A DNA stretch of 64,000 bases from Muribaculum sp. An289 (GCF_002159555.1 NZ_NFIV01000004.1:62001-126000), one strand, 5' to 3'. Shown: positions 8,897-18,560, counted from the first letter of the stretch. Translations and numbers: made by a program. The notes: generated by a model not told the origin, from the sequence alone.

Positions 8897-9009
8897 ACTG
8901 GGTAGGCAGGCGGGATCAGGCGGGATGACTGACGGGGAAGCCGTCAACGACATAAAGCCATAAAGCAATTACAACCTTTTCAGGACAGGTAAACTTTTTT
9001 CAGAACGGG

Positions 9010-9180
9010 ACGAACCTGATAGCCAGCTTGTGCTTTTGTAAGTCATTGATAATTAATAATTTACTAAAAACCATCCTGCGCTTGGGTCCTTTCTGAGGTA
9101 CCCAAAGCCAGCCCGTATTTTTACAACATACTGATTATCAATACTATAAATTCTAACAAGATGGACATGGAGTGGAAAAT
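9010..9180. repeat. Palindromic repeat family A, copy 3
   Basis: Arms are worn (CTGATAGCCAGC at the left, ATGGACATGGAGTGGAAAA at the right), but the inner TTGATAATTAATA / CTGATTATCAATA pair and the central CTTGGGTCC...GGTACCCAA hairpin are kept. Upstream flank matches that of copy A2. Confidence 0.75.
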
Positions 9181-9342
9181 ATGCCGATAAAATCCGGTTT
9201 TCCTTCTTTCATCATTGCCTCGTCATTTTTCTCCCGGGATGTTGCTTTATCTGTCACGAAATGGAACTGTGAAGTATAGCCTACTTCATGGATGCTATCT
9301 GTATTTTATAAATTATAAATTCACCTCATAAATTCACCTCCG

Positions 9343-9659
9343 GGGGAAAGTGCACCTGATTCGCGGCAAAATGGTTCACTTTCCCGGGGAAAAAAGGCGA
9401 AATGGCGGTAGAATCAACTTTTTCGGCGGGAAAGTGCACAAAAAAAGCGGGAAAATGGTTCACTTTCCCCTGATAGGACGAACGAAGAATGCAAGCAGAA
9501 TGGCCGTAGAAGCGATTGCCTAATTTTGTCCCGGGGAAAGTGCCGTGAATTTGCAGGAATTTGGTTCACTTTCCCCAGAAAGTGCGGAGAAAAATAGTGT
9601 AGGGGCTATATTTCCGTGGGAAAGTGTACAGAAAAACCGGAAAAATGGTTCACTTTTCC
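9343..9659. repeat. Four D-family hairpins (GGGAAAGTG...CACTTTCCC)
   Basis: Copies at 9343-9387, 9426-9470, 9532-9576 and 9617-9659. Each is about 44 bp: left arm GGGGAAAGTGC, a variable 20-25 base loop ending in ATGGTT or TTGGTT, right arm CACTTTCCCC. The first two are separated by a spacer also found between the pair at 47183-47312. Confidence 0.85.
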
Positions 9660-9727
9660 GACGAGTCAATTCATGGCGGATGATCTGCCCAATGTTTCTG
9701 CCTGGAGACAAAAATAGGCCTTATCTG

Positions 9728-9758
9728 TTTGAAGTCAAGGATAATTTTCTTAAATTTG
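9728..9758 (+). promoter_or_regulatory. Promoter of the first DUF4932-like gene
   Basis: TTTG at 9728-9731, 19 bases, then TAAATTTG at 9751-9758: the complete Bacteroidota -33/-7 arrangement. Start codon is 63 bases downstream of the box. Confidence 0.75.
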
Positions 9759-9820
9759 AAGCCGTTAAAAGAAATTTCCCGGAAAGCAGAAATAATGAAT
9801 CAAAATAATACTTTAAGATA

Positions 9821-11476
9821 ATGAAACGGATATTGTTGTTCTTTGTTTTGTCGACACTGCCGCTGGCCGGGCTGGCAACAGCGTTTTCAGCCTCCTGCCC
9901 GGCAGCCGTAACCGTCGCCATGTCTGCCCCCGGGCCGGCAAGTGCCGCTGAGGAAACCGCCGCTGAGACAACCGCCGCTGAGACAACCGCCGTTGAGGAA
10001 ACCGCCGTTGAAGCAACCGCCGCTGAGGCAACTGCCGTTGAAGAAAACACCGAACCCGCCGCTGCCACGGTTGCGGCGCCCTTTACGGTGGACGAGCGTT
10101 TCGAACTTGCCGGCATAGCGGCACGGCTTGCGGGCTATTATGAGTATTCGCGGGGGACGATTCCGGAATACGATGCCGCGATAAACGGTTATTTCTCTCC
10201 ACATCGGTTCCACAAACTGATAAACCATCTTAAAAATATCAGGGTGTCCAATTCGATAGGATATGACGCCATACCTTCCGCCACGAGGCTCCTTGTCATA
10301 AAGGACGGCGGAATCTCGCTCAACCCGGAAGCCGATGTGAAAAAACTCTGCGAGAATGATCCGAGGTGGACGGAAGAGGCCTTTGCAAGATTCGTCGAGT
10401 ACATGGACGATTTTTACAGGAAAACTGATTTTCATCGGTTTTTCGAGGAAAATTCGGCACTGTACCGCAAAGGGGAGGAGCTGGTCAACGGTTTCGCCGA
10501 GGTGGATACCTCGTGGTTCAGGTCGTTTTACGGCCGGCCCCTGAAGTCTCCGGAACTGTACATCTCGTTTGTAAACGGTCCGAGTAACTATGCCCTCACG
10601 GATTCCGGGACGGTTCCGGGATTCGGCATACTGATGGGGCTGTGGTTCGACCCGAATACAGTCACTCTGGAAAACATAAGCGTGCAGCAGAGGTGCGGCT
10701 TCACTGATGTGATAATCCATGAACTTTGCCACAATTTTACCAATCCGATAACGGGTAAATACATGAAAGAGCTTGCCGGTGCTTCGGACGTCATATTTTT
10801 CGAAGACGATGTCTGCGCATCCATGTCAGAGATAGCATACGGCGACCCTTCGATAATGACCCACGAGTGGCTCAACAATCTTTGCGAGATGATGTATTTC
10901 AGGGAGAAAGGCCTTCTCTACCCAGAAGAGTACGGACTGATAGGCTCGTATGAATCGGATGCATACGGATATTCCGCTTTTGTTACAGCCTATAAGGGAT
11001 TTTTCTGGTTCAATTCTACCATTGAGCTGATGGACAGGTTTTATGGACACAGGGACAAGTACCCGTATTTTGAGGATTTCATGCCGGAAATCGTCAGGTT
11101 TTATAAAAAATTTTCCAAAGACATCATGTCGGAAAGAGAAAAATATGAGGCTCTCTATCCGAGGATAACGGGTTTTGCCGTGGATTCGTCTGCCGCAGAT
11201 ACGGTAAAACTCCGCTTCACTTTTTCCGTCCCGATGAATCCTCGTTATTTCGATTCGAGAATCTACCCTTCGGGCTATGGCGGAAGTGATGTCCAGCCTC
11301 CGACCGGGACTGTCGCCGTCGGCTTTGAAGGCGACCGCACCTTTACCGTGAGTTTTGCAAAGGGGAATTTCGAAAAAGGCAGGACTTACGGCGGACTCGT
11401 GAACGGCTTCGGTTTCCGCAGCATGCGCCAGTATGCGATGATGGAAAATTATCCTTTCGAGTTTGCATATGAATGA
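9821..11476 (+). CDS. Secreted DUF4932-like protein with HELCH metallopeptidase motif
   Basis: 551 residues. Signal peptide about 1-24, then an Ala/Thr/Glu repeat (about residues 45-75, coded by imperfect 15 bp units ACCGCCGCTGAGACA) that its two paralogs lack. The DUF4932-like region begins at VDERFELAGIAARLAG. At about residue 303 it has IIHELCHNF, an HExxH zinc-binding signature, followed by a conserved EWLNNLCEM block and a C-terminal beta-rich part. A zinc-dependent peptidase role is inferred from the motif only. Tandem with a paralog 88 bases downstream; both are read from the promoter at 9728-9758 or have separate ones. Low-complexity linker length may vary between strains. Confidence 0.75.
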   Translation: MKRILLFFVLSTLPLAGLATAFSASCPAAVTVAMSAPGPASAAEETAAETTAAETTAVEETAVEATAAEATAVEENTEPAAATVAAPFTVDERFELAGIAARLAGYYEYSRGTIPEYDAAINGYFSPHRFHKLINHLKNIRVSNSIGYDAIPSATRLLVIKDGGISLNPEADVKKLCENDPRWTEEAFARFVEYMDDFYRKTDFHRFFEENSALYRKGEELVNGFAEVDTSWFRSFYGRPLKSPELYISFVNGPSNYALTDSGTVPGFGILMGLWFDPNTVTLENISVQQRCGFTDVIIHELCHNFTNPITGKYMKELAGASDVIFFEDDVCASMSEIAYGDPSIMTHEWLNNLCEMMYFREKGLLYPEEYGLIGSYESDAYGYSAFVTAYKGFFWFNSTIELMDRFYGHRDKYPYFEDFMPEIVRFYKKFSKDIMSEREKYEALYPRITGFAVDSSAADTVKLRFTFSVPMNPRYFDSRIYPSGYGGSDVQPPTGTVAVGFEGDRTFTVSFAKGNFEKGRTYGGLVNGFGFRSMRQYAMMENYPFEFAYE

Positions 11477-11564
11477 AACCGTGCGGCGGCATAACGACCG
11501 TGACAAGGTGTAAGTGCCAATCGATAAATCCATAATCAGAATAAACCCATAAAATGACATATAG

Positions 11565-12998
11565 ATGAAACGCATAAGTATATTTTTCAGTATAAGCGCA
11601 TTTGTTTTAGGCATTTTGGTTTCGGCGGGCTGCCTGGCGCAGACTGTATCGTTCAGGGCGGACGAGCGTTTCGAGCTTACCGGCATAGCGGCCCGTCTTG
11701 CAGGGTATCAGGAGTACCGCCAGGGGGTAGTGCAGAGTTACAATGCGGCGATAGACAGTTATTTTGCAGAATTTGCCGGACACGACCTGATAACATTCAT
11801 GAAGCGAATCAGGAATGAAAATCGTATCGCTTATGATGCCGTTCCGAGGGCCACGCAGGCCCTTGTAATCGAAAACGGGGGCATTTCTGTCTCGCAGGAT
11901 GCTGATATCGCCGCACTGTGCAAGACGGATCCGAGGTGGACGGAAGACGATTTCATAGAATTTGCGGAACTGACGGACCGGTTTTACCGCGAAACGAATT
12001 TTCATAAATTTTATGTGGACAATTCGTCCCTTTACCGCAGAGGCAATGAACTGATGGCGAAAATCGCGCCTGTCGATACTTCGTGGTTCGGCGGCTTTTT
12101 CGGAAAAGACATGTCCAAGGTCGGGCTTTGCCTGGCATTCGTGAACGGTCCCAACAGTTATCTGATGCCGGACAACGGGATAATCGACGGTACCAGTCTG
12201 GTGTACGGACTGTTTTTCGACCCGACGATGATTGACCCGCAGCAAATAGACGGGCGTACTGCCGATGTCTACATTCCCGGAGTCATTTCGAATTTGTGCG
12301 GGGTGATGGTGTCGCCGATAGTCGAGGAGTACGGAAGTCTGCTCGAAGATGCGGCGGATGTGTTTTTCAACCAATACGATATCCGGAACATAATGCGCAA
12401 AAACGGGGTGGAAGAGCCGGAACGTTTGGTTTACGACTGGCTGCAATCCCTGTGTACTGCCTTGTATTTCAAGGATAACGGTCTTGTGTCCTTCGATTAT
12501 GCATCCGTGGTTTCCTCGGCAGCCCGCAAGGGTTGTTTCTGGTTGGATTCGTCAATCGGGAAGATGGAGGATTTTTATGCAGGAAGGGACGGTTACGGGA
12601 GTTTCGAGGGCTTTGTTCCCGAACTTGCGGAATATTTTGACGATGCTGCGAAAAACATCAGGCGCGAGAGGAAACATTATGCCTCGCTGTTCCCGGAAGT
12701 GGTTTCCGCGAAGGTCCGTAAAAACTATTCTTCCGATACCCTTGCGGTGGAATTCGTCTTTTCGCTTCCGATGCATGCGGAGTCCATGGATACCGGAGCC
12801 TATCCTTATGATGAAGACGGGGTCGTGACAGTCCGGCCGGCCATTGTTCCGGATGATGCCGGCAGCCTTGTCGTGAAGATAGGAAAATCGGATCTCGAAA
12901 AGGGCCGCATTTACGGCTTTACCCTTCCGTGGAAATTGTTCTACTCGCAAAAAGGCTACCCGATGAAAGGGGATTATGTATTCAAGTTCAAGTATTAA
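11565..12998 (+). CDS. Secreted DUF4932-like paralog lacking the HExxH motif
   Basis: 477 residues, signal peptide ending near GCLAQ (about residue 25). It aligns with the previous gene from ADERFELTGIAARLAGYQEY through the FYRETNFHKFYVDNSSLYR and VDTSWFGGFFGK blocks. At the place where the neighbour has IIHELCHNF this protein reads VISNLCGVM: both zinc histidines and the glutamate are gone, while YDWLQSLCTALYF is kept. So it should be catalytically dead and may serve as a binding or regulatory homolog. The reading frame is intact, which argues for retention rather than decay. Confidence 0.75.
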   Translation: MKRISIFFSISAFVLGILVSAGCLAQTVSFRADERFELTGIAARLAGYQEYRQGVVQSYNAAIDSYFAEFAGHDLITFMKRIRNENRIAYDAVPRATQALVIENGGISVSQDADIAALCKTDPRWTEDDFIEFAELTDRFYRETNFHKFYVDNSSLYRRGNELMAKIAPVDTSWFGGFFGKDMSKVGLCLAFVNGPNSYLMPDNGIIDGTSLVYGLFFDPTMIDPQQIDGRTADVYIPGVISNLCGVMVSPIVEEYGSLLEDAADVFFNQYDIRNIMRKNGVEEPERLVYDWLQSLCTALYFKDNGLVSFDYASVVSSAARKGCFWLDSSIGKMEDFYAGRDGYGSFEGFVPELAEYFDDAAKNIRRERKHYASLFPEVVSAKVRKNYSSDTLAVEFVFSLPMHAESMDTGAYPYDEDGVVTVRPAIVPDDAGSLVVKIGKSDLEKGRIYGFTLPWKLFYSQKGYPMKGDYVFKFKY

Positions 12999-13001
12999 GA
13001 A

Positions 13002-13018
13002 ACAGCTTCTAAAAAAGC
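13002..13018. mobile_element. Isolated IS-terminus-like sequence
   Basis: AAACAGCTTCTAAAAAAGC matches the terminal sequence seen at both ends of the IS5-like relic (18102 in reverse, 18545-18560 forward) and a solo copy at 58903-58918. It marks the edge of the decayed exporter locus; could be chance on its own. Confidence 0.35.
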
Positions 13019-13022
13019 AATT

Positions 13023-13704
13023 TTAAATACCGTTCCGGAACAAAGCCACTATAGGTTCTATGAAACGCATGATGAGACGACGGTCTTCAGTAATGATTTC
13101 GGCCGTACCGTCCATCTTCTGTATGAGGCGCAACTCTTTCCCATACGTAGTTATAAAACCGTCGGGAAAAACTATCTCTGCCGTATATTGAGGTTCAGCC
13201 TGAGAACCGGAAGCTTCATCGGGAACAGATGAAAGATAACCGATTTCGCCCACCAACATGCCATATTCCATATAAGGATAGCCGTTCAGACAGACATTGA
13301 CCTTTTGGCCGACGGCGACTTTACCGAAACTTGCCTGCGGTATATTCACAATGCCGACAGCCATGCTGCTGTCCGCGGGCACTACGGTCAGAAAGGATTC
13401 TCCGGCACCTATGAACTGTCCTTCGTCCCATTTGCGCACAAAGGACACATGTCCGTCAATCGGGGATGTCAAAAGATATGAAAGCTTCCAACTGTCAATC
13501 TGCGCTTTCATCCGTTCAAGACATACGGCAATTTCCTGCTCATATCCCAAAATATCGTCATCTTCTTGAATCGAAAGTTCCATGGCACAAATCCCTCAAA
13601 TGTTGCAATGAATAATTTCGGCCATAATGCCTGGCTATGATTTTCAGACAAGTCGGCCCGCAATCCATCGAGTCCAACTGGCGGTATGTCGGAAATATTT
13701 TCAT
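13023..13704 (-). pseudogene. Fused stumps of a C39 peptidase-ABC exporter and an HlyD adaptor
   Basis: Two unrelated gene pieces abut. From ATG 13702-13704 the first about 50 residues are the start of a C39 peptidase domain: QLDSMDCGPTCLKIIARHYG holds the catalytic Cys of bacteriocin-processing PCAT exporters. It hits a stop after CHGTFDSRR at about 13553. Overlapping in another frame (to 13023) are 186 residues of the C-terminal half of an HlyD-family periplasmic adaptor: TSPIDGHVSFVRKW, VNVCLNGYPYMEYGMLVGEI and ITEDRRLI. A deletion of well over 2 kb between a PCAT gene and the following HlyD gene explains this. Intact versions cleave double-glycine leaders and export small peptides. Lies last in the GLPGLI gene row. 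Confidence 0.8.
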
Positions 13705-13736
13705 GACAAATCAATATAAACTATATCCACGTCCCT

Positions 13737-14540
13737 TTAACGGACAGCCTTTAAGGATTTCAATACCTCAATGGAAACCGGATCGCAATGCCTATAAATA
13801 AACTCAAAGGCCATAGGCAGGTTCTTCAGCGGATCATACCTTTCCCATGAAGTACTTCCATGATAGTGGTATATATGGTCTTTATCATAAACGTAATCGA
13901 ACAGTCCCACGCATGTATACATCAGACAGAGCACCTTATCGCTGTTTTTAAGGAAAATCCTGTCAATAGCCACAAGCATATTTTTCGAATGATTTTTCAC
14001 GAAAGTCCTGAATATATATTTTTCGGGATTGTTTTCCATATTGCTTGGCTTATAGTCGAAATCAAGATAACGATACCTCTTGGTATTTACTCCGTAACCG
14101 TACATGGCGCAATCCGGCCGAGGATAAAGTTTTCTGACATCCGTGCATTTCTCGGTATAGGCTATGACCCTCCCGGGGACAGTGAACAATAGGTCGTCGA
14201 ATTTTCTGGAGTACCTGCCAATCAAATACCTGACCGTCCTTTTCCAACGCATGTATTCCTTTTCGGACAATATATTCCGGTACTCCGGTTTATCTTCGAT
14301 GTAAGCTATCCATTCATTATAATTTTCGAGAGCCCGGCCGGTTATTACAGGAAAGGGCTCATCTTCTGACCATAGCGATTCCAATCGGAATATAAGAAAA
14401 TCTTTTTCATGAAGATTGCAGGCAACACAGTCTTCTTTCAAAGAAACGGTTACATTTTCTTGGCAGGGAGACATGTTGTTGACTGTCCCGCACGACACCA
14501 AAGCAATAGAGAGGCAGAGGAAATTCAAAATTCTTTTCAT
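13737..14540 (-). CDS. Lipoprotein of unknown function in the exporter locus
   Basis: 267 residues. Signal peptide with lipobox LVSC, Cys at residue 17. Mature region is Tyr/Arg-rich with TVRYLIGRYSRKFDDLLFTVPGR-like and IYHYHGSTSWERYDPLKNLP segments (shown here in part); I do not recognise a family. It lies 18 bases downstream of the receptor-like gene and 32 bases upstream of the C39 exporter stump, so it belonged to that operon and probably acted with the exported peptide or its receptor. Intact despite decay of its neighbours. Confidence 0.65.
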   Translation of the reverse strand: MKRILNFLCLSIALVSCGTVNNMSPCQENVTVSLKEDCVACNLHEKDFLIFRLESLWSEDEPFPVITGRALENYNEWIAYIEDKPEYRNILSEKEYMRWKRTVRYLIGRYSRKFDDLLFTVPGRVIAYTEKCTDVRKLYPRPDCAMYGYGVNTKRYRYLDFDYKPSNMENNPEKYIFRTFVKNHSKNMLVAIDRIFLKNSDKVLCLMYTCVGLFDYVYDKDHIYHYHGSTSWERYDPLKNLPMAFEFIYRHCDPVSIEVLKSLKAVR

Positions 14541-14558
14541 CGTAGTCTGTAAAATTTG

Positions 14559-17153
14559 TTAAAAGTTGAAAAACGCCCCAATAAGTATGTTCAACGGTCT
14601 TATACGGTACTCGCAGGAAAATTCCTCAAGACCGCTGTAAACGGAATAGGCATAGGTCTGCTGGTTCAGCAGATTGCGGGCGGTAATGCTTATTTCCAGG
14701 CCATTGTTGAAACGATAAGCGAGTGAAGCATCGAAAAGCACCGCGTTTTTTGTCTGTTCAGACGTAAACATGGTGAAATAGTGTTCTGCCGAAATTTTTA
14801 AATCCAGATTATTGATTGGACTTATATTGAAGGATAATGTATGGCTGAAATTATCCTTGGAATCATGAGTCCCTCTTTCGGGCAAGGAAAGAATATTATG
14901 AGAATAAAGTAATTTGTATTCCATGCTTATCCAATCGGCAAAACGTCCGGAGAAAACAGGCATGAAAGAGACAGTCTGCGACAAATACGGTGTACGGACC
15001 CCGTTTTGAAGAATCGATGTCGAGGAATAGTCCCTGTAGGAAACCGTTACCCCGAATTTTCCATTAATACCGTATATGCCTACGCTTCCTCCGATTGAGG
15101 CATACAAACTTTCTCCAATGCTCGGCGCATACTCCGTACCCAGTATTATATAGTCTCCGAGAAAGTCTTGTGTAGCGGATGTCTGAAAAACATTCCAATA
15201 TTTGCCGACGATTCCGTCTATAAACAACATATTTACAGGATCCTTGAAATTTATGTGCCCCGTCACGCTGTAATAATGGTCTTGCTCATCATTTGCAGAA
15301 CCCGCTTTCAGATATCTGTAGTTGCGCATTATGTAACCTGAATACATATCGTGTATATCCAGGCCTATTGCCGATGCGGTACCAAGTATCTCAAAACTCA
15401 GTTTCGGCCATGGAGTATATTTGACAGAACCTGATGCCTTGTATGTAAAATGCCCGGCATCGACTCCCCAATATTTTGACCACCCGACAGGCACGGCAAG
15501 TCTGATTTCCCAGTTTTTTGAGCGGAATTCCATATTCGGCCTTACATAAGGACGTATATATGCGGCAATATGATTATTGCATAACAAATCGGCATCATAC
15601 GCAGCGCCTACACCGTTCAAAAGACTTTCCAAAGACCGTATTGATGCTTCGAATCCGGCAGAAACACCTATAGACATGCCGTCCATGACAATGAAATCGG
15701 ATGAAAAGAATGTGTTATTGTTGTAATCCATAACCCTTACCGACTGGCGCTGGATATCATCCCCCGCACGAAGAACCGTCAGTTTTTGGTTAATAAAGGA
15801 ATAATCATTATGCGATTCCACGGTAAATGCTTTGTCCCCGGTTCTTTTAATATATTTAAGATCGTCATTTACCATAAAATAAGGCAGCGACGCCTGTTGT
15901 GTATTCGCAAATTCGCCGTTTATCATTTGCGTTGCATGGGCGAATTCGCCCTCTACGGTCATAGTGTTGAGAAAATAATAATCTTTCTTGTTCGCCTCGG
16001 CATCAATGTTTGCCCGTAGCAGATGCTTCCGGGTCATAGTATTTTCGCCTTCGTTTACAGTTTGTATGCCGTCATTGAAATAATACGTGGTCGATGATTC
16101 ATTCCGGGATTCCAATCTGTCGAAAAGATACGAAAACGACGAAGTTATTTTCCAGTCGTTTTTCAAATTGAACATATTGGAGGTATTGAAAAGAAGAGAC
16201 GTATTGAATCTGACACGTTGCTCGTCAAGCGGGGCGTTGCTCGTACCCACCGATATGAAACCTTCCGGCCTGGTTCCCATAGAGCGGTTGTTGTAACTCT
16301 TGACCTGCAACTCTCGGGAAAGATCTTCTCCAGTGTTATTTGTCTTGATATTGTTCAGGCTGTTCCATTTAAGTCCTACTCTCATAAAAAACAGGTTCGC
16401 ATCCCACAATATTTCGGGGGCGGAAGTCAATCCGCACGCAAGCCTGGCATTGCTTATCCATTTGCCTTTTGACCGTTCACTCAATCTAAGATTGATTGCA
16501 GGTCTGGTTTTAGTGCCGATTTCCGCAAGGGCCCGTATAGGCTGATGGCGTGTCATTACCTCTATGCTCCTGACATCCTTGGCAGACAGATTTTCCGTAA
16601 GCAACGAATACCTTCCTCCGAGAATGTCCGTACCTTCAACGTAAAGATTGTCTATCAATTCTCCATTATAGTAAATGCTGCCGTCTTTACGTACTTCGAT
16701 TCCTGGCATCCGTTTCAGAACATCGGATACGCTTTTGTCCTGAATTTCAGCAAAACTATTGACATTGAACCGGACCGTATCACCGGCAAGTTTTACCTTT
16801 GGCGCACGGACTATGACCTCATTAAGCCGTATCGGTTCAATTTCCATCTTAATATGCATGATATCGGCCATATCGGCAGGAATGATTCTGGTCGCATATC
16901 CGAGCATGGATACTTTAACAGAATCCGCGGCTGTCGGACGGCCATGCAGTTTCAAAGCGAAATTCCCTTCATTGTCAGATACGGCAAATTCAGTACCTTC
17001 ATTTCCGTTATACATATAAAAAATGACAACTCCGGGCAAAGGCCCGTCATCATCGAAGACAATGCCCCTGAGCACAAACTCCCGCTCCTGTGCCATGAGA
17101 TTCGTGCCGAATACGGATAAAGCTGCCAACAATATGTATATTTGTCTTTTCAA
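14559..17153 (-). CDS. CarboxypepD_reg-like / TonB-dependent-receptor-like outer-membrane protein
   Basis: 864 residues. Signal peptide to about residue 21; a carboxypeptidase-regulatory-like beta-sandwich (about 25-110, FVLRGIVFDDDGPLPGVV); a plug-like region (about 120-235) with VSDVLKRMPGIEVRKDGSI and SAKDVRSIEVMTRHQPIRA; then a long barrel ending in NILIGAFFNF. No typical TonB box is evident, as in other members of this GLPGLI-linked group. It follows the GLPGLI gene by 10 bases. Family knowledge places such proteins in the outer membrane; that it imports or binds a peptide connected to the C39 exporter is inference from context. Confidence 0.75.
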   Translation of the reverse strand: MKRQIYILLAALSVFGTNLMAQEREFVLRGIVFDDDGPLPGVVIFYMYNGNEGTEFAVSDNEGNFALKLHGRPTAADSVKVSMLGYATRIIPADMADIMHIKMEIEPIRLNEVIVRAPKVKLAGDTVRFNVNSFAEIQDKSVSDVLKRMPGIEVRKDGSIYYNGELIDNLYVEGTDILGGRYSLLTENLSAKDVRSIEVMTRHQPIRALAEIGTKTRPAINLRLSERSKGKWISNARLACGLTSAPEILWDANLFFMRVGLKWNSLNNIKTNNTGEDLSRELQVKSYNNRSMGTRPEGFISVGTSNAPLDEQRVRFNTSLLFNTSNMFNLKNDWKITSSFSYLFDRLESRNESSTTYYFNDGIQTVNEGENTMTRKHLLRANIDAEANKKDYYFLNTMTVEGEFAHATQMINGEFANTQQASLPYFMVNDDLKYIKRTGDKAFTVESHNDYSFINQKLTVLRAGDDIQRQSVRVMDYNNNTFFSSDFIVMDGMSIGVSAGFEASIRSLESLLNGVGAAYDADLLCNNHIAAYIRPYVRPNMEFRSKNWEIRLAVPVGWSKYWGVDAGHFTYKASGSVKYTPWPKLSFEILGTASAIGLDIHDMYSGYIMRNYRYLKAGSANDEQDHYYSVTGHINFKDPVNMLFIDGIVGKYWNVFQTSATQDFLGDYIILGTEYAPSIGESLYASIGGSVGIYGINGKFGVTVSYRDYSSTSILQNGVRTPYLSQTVSFMPVFSGRFADWISMEYKLLYSHNILSLPERGTHDSKDNFSHTLSFNISPINNLDLKISAEHYFTMFTSEQTKNAVLFDASLAYRFNNGLEISITARNLLNQQTYAYSVYSGLEEFSCEYRIRPLNILIGAFFNF

Positions 17154-17163
17154 AACACATTCA

Positions 17164-18027
17164 TTAAAACTCTATCTCCTCGAAGTCGTGTCGGAGCTTT
17201 GACCTCAATGTTTCCGGATCTATGGGATTACCCTCCGGGTCAACAAATGAGACACTCCCTCCGTATGTATTCGACATATACAATGCAGGGTTTTCAAGAT
17301 AGCGGCGTTTTGCATCATTGAACTTCTTCATATTTGTCTCAATGGCATTCACATCAGGATAATACAGCGGAGCATCCTTCAGCCGGATTCCCGTAAGGCG
17401 ATAATAGTAATGACAACGTGTGTCATATACTTCGAATATCAGCCCGGGTAATCCGCAGAACTTCCACGGGCCATCGGAAACAGGTATATCGGAAGCATAC
17501 CATGCTTCATAATCACGGCCTCTGAAATTGCAGACGGCCTTACGCACTTTGTAACCGGATATTTCCTTCCATTCGTCGCATAATTCCCATTCAAACTCGG
17601 GAATCGGTTCAACGACCTTGAACCAGTCCATCCCAATCTCATCAATCATAGTTATCTCATTGTCCTCAAAGTTCTTATATATCCTCAATTCGCTTCCCAG
17701 AGGTCCTTTGTATCCAGACAGTGAAAATTTTCCTGCCGATTTATTTGCTGCGGAGATAGAATCCACTACCATCCGATCATAGCTGTAAAACGAAGAAACA
17801 CTCCCCCCGCAATGCAAAAGAAAGTTTTCTTTGGAGATTCTCGTACTGTCCCCATTTTCCGCAGTCCCGTATTTTGACATTTTCACAGCAGCAGTATCTG
17901 TAACGAAGCATTGTTCATACATACATTCCAGGGTAGTATTTTGTGAAGCTACGGGTATGACGTAGAAAAAGCTCAGGAACCCTGCCAACAGACAACAAAT
18001 CCTTTTCATAACAATTGTTTTATACAT
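17164..18027 (-). CDS. GLPGLI family protein
   Basis: 287 residues, exported (hydrophobic signal ending near VASQ). It carries the family-naming motif in WKFCGLPGLIFEVYD (about residues 190-204), plus the upstream block EWELCDEWKEISGYKVRKAVCNF and the following AWYASDIPVSDGPW (quoted separately). GLPGLI proteins are Bacteroidota-specific and often sit beside receptor-like outer-membrane proteins and peptide exporters; biochemical role is not known. It is the first gene of the row running to 13023. Start: ATG 18025-18027 opens the frame, but ATG at 18007-18009 (MKRICCLLAGF) gives a more standard signal peptide. Confidence 0.85.
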   Translation of the reverse strand: MYKTIVMKRICCLLAGFLSFFYVIPVASQNTTLECMYEQCFVTDTAAVKMSKYGTAENGDSTRISKENFLLHCGGSVSSFYSYDRMVVDSISAANKSAGKFSLSGYKGPLGSELRIYKNFEDNEITMIDEIGMDWFKVVEPIPEFEWELCDEWKEISGYKVRKAVCNFRGRDYEAWYASDIPVSDGPWKFCGLPGLIFEVYDTRCHYYYRLTGIRLKDAPLYYPDVNAIETNMKKFNDAKRRYLENPALYMSNTYGGSVSFVDPEGNPIDPETLRSKLRHDFEEIEF

Positions 18028-18101
18028 ATTATTTTATTTAAAATCCTTTTTTTTAATATACGTGAATGGTATGCTGAATTATAATAGTTTTCAGGGAACT
18101 T

Positions 18102-18560
18102 AGAAGCTGTTTAAATTTACTTACAATTAATTGTAAATCAGCGTGTTATTTGAACTGTTTTTCATGGCTTTATGATTATCAAGACATTAATGTTATGCAC
18201 AACACCCAACCGACCTGACTGATAAACAGTGGCAAGTTATAAAAAATATGTCGGATATCAAAGAAAGATTCAGAAAATATTCGCTGCGCTCTGTTTTTGA
18301 CGGCATTACGTATATCGTGAAGACCGGCGCGCAGTGGAGAATGCTCCCCTCGGATTTCGCTCCGCGGCATTGTCCGCCGTCTTTCGGGCAGGACTGAGAG
18401 TCCAGGCCTGGGAATCATCGGCTCAAGGAGTGTCAGCACCACGGTCAGGAGACTGCTGCATTGCGATCTGGAAGTCGTACTCAGGGCCGACACGCACGAA
18501 ACCATGATGCATATCGCTGCCATAAAATTATTTTTGAATAAAATTCAAGCAGCTTCTAAA
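18102..18560 (+). mobile_element. Internally deleted IS5-family relic
   Basis: Left end TTAGAAGCTGTTTAAATTT and right end GCAGCTTCTAAAAAAC are inverted to one another. Inside, on the plus strand, 18212-18396 encodes the transposase N-terminus (TDLTDKQWQVIKNM, then GAQWRMLPSDFAPRHCPP), and 18468-18568 encodes a C-terminal piece (VSTTVRRLLHCDLE ... MMHIAAIKLFLNKIQAASKKH). The catalytic middle is missing. It cannot move by itself but could be mobilised in trans if a full copy exists. The spacer 18028-18101 holds nothing else visible. Confidence 0.75.

Larger units (their letters stand above)
8479..9820. other. 1.3 kb gene-free repeat block
   Basis: No credible coding frame. Contents in order: decayed 19 bp tandem units, palindrome B1 (8734-8896), a stretch at 8978-9009 that resembles the sequence just upstream of the RAYT relic (TTTTCAGGAC...AGGTAAACTTTTTTCAG), palindrome A3 (9010-9180), four D hairpins (9343-9659), and the promoter of the next gene. 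Confidence 0.7.

Noticed and set aside
9887-10732. Long frame opposite the first DUF4932-like gene
   Set aside because: Shadow of the repeat-containing gene; the sense strand has promoter, signal peptide and family motifs.
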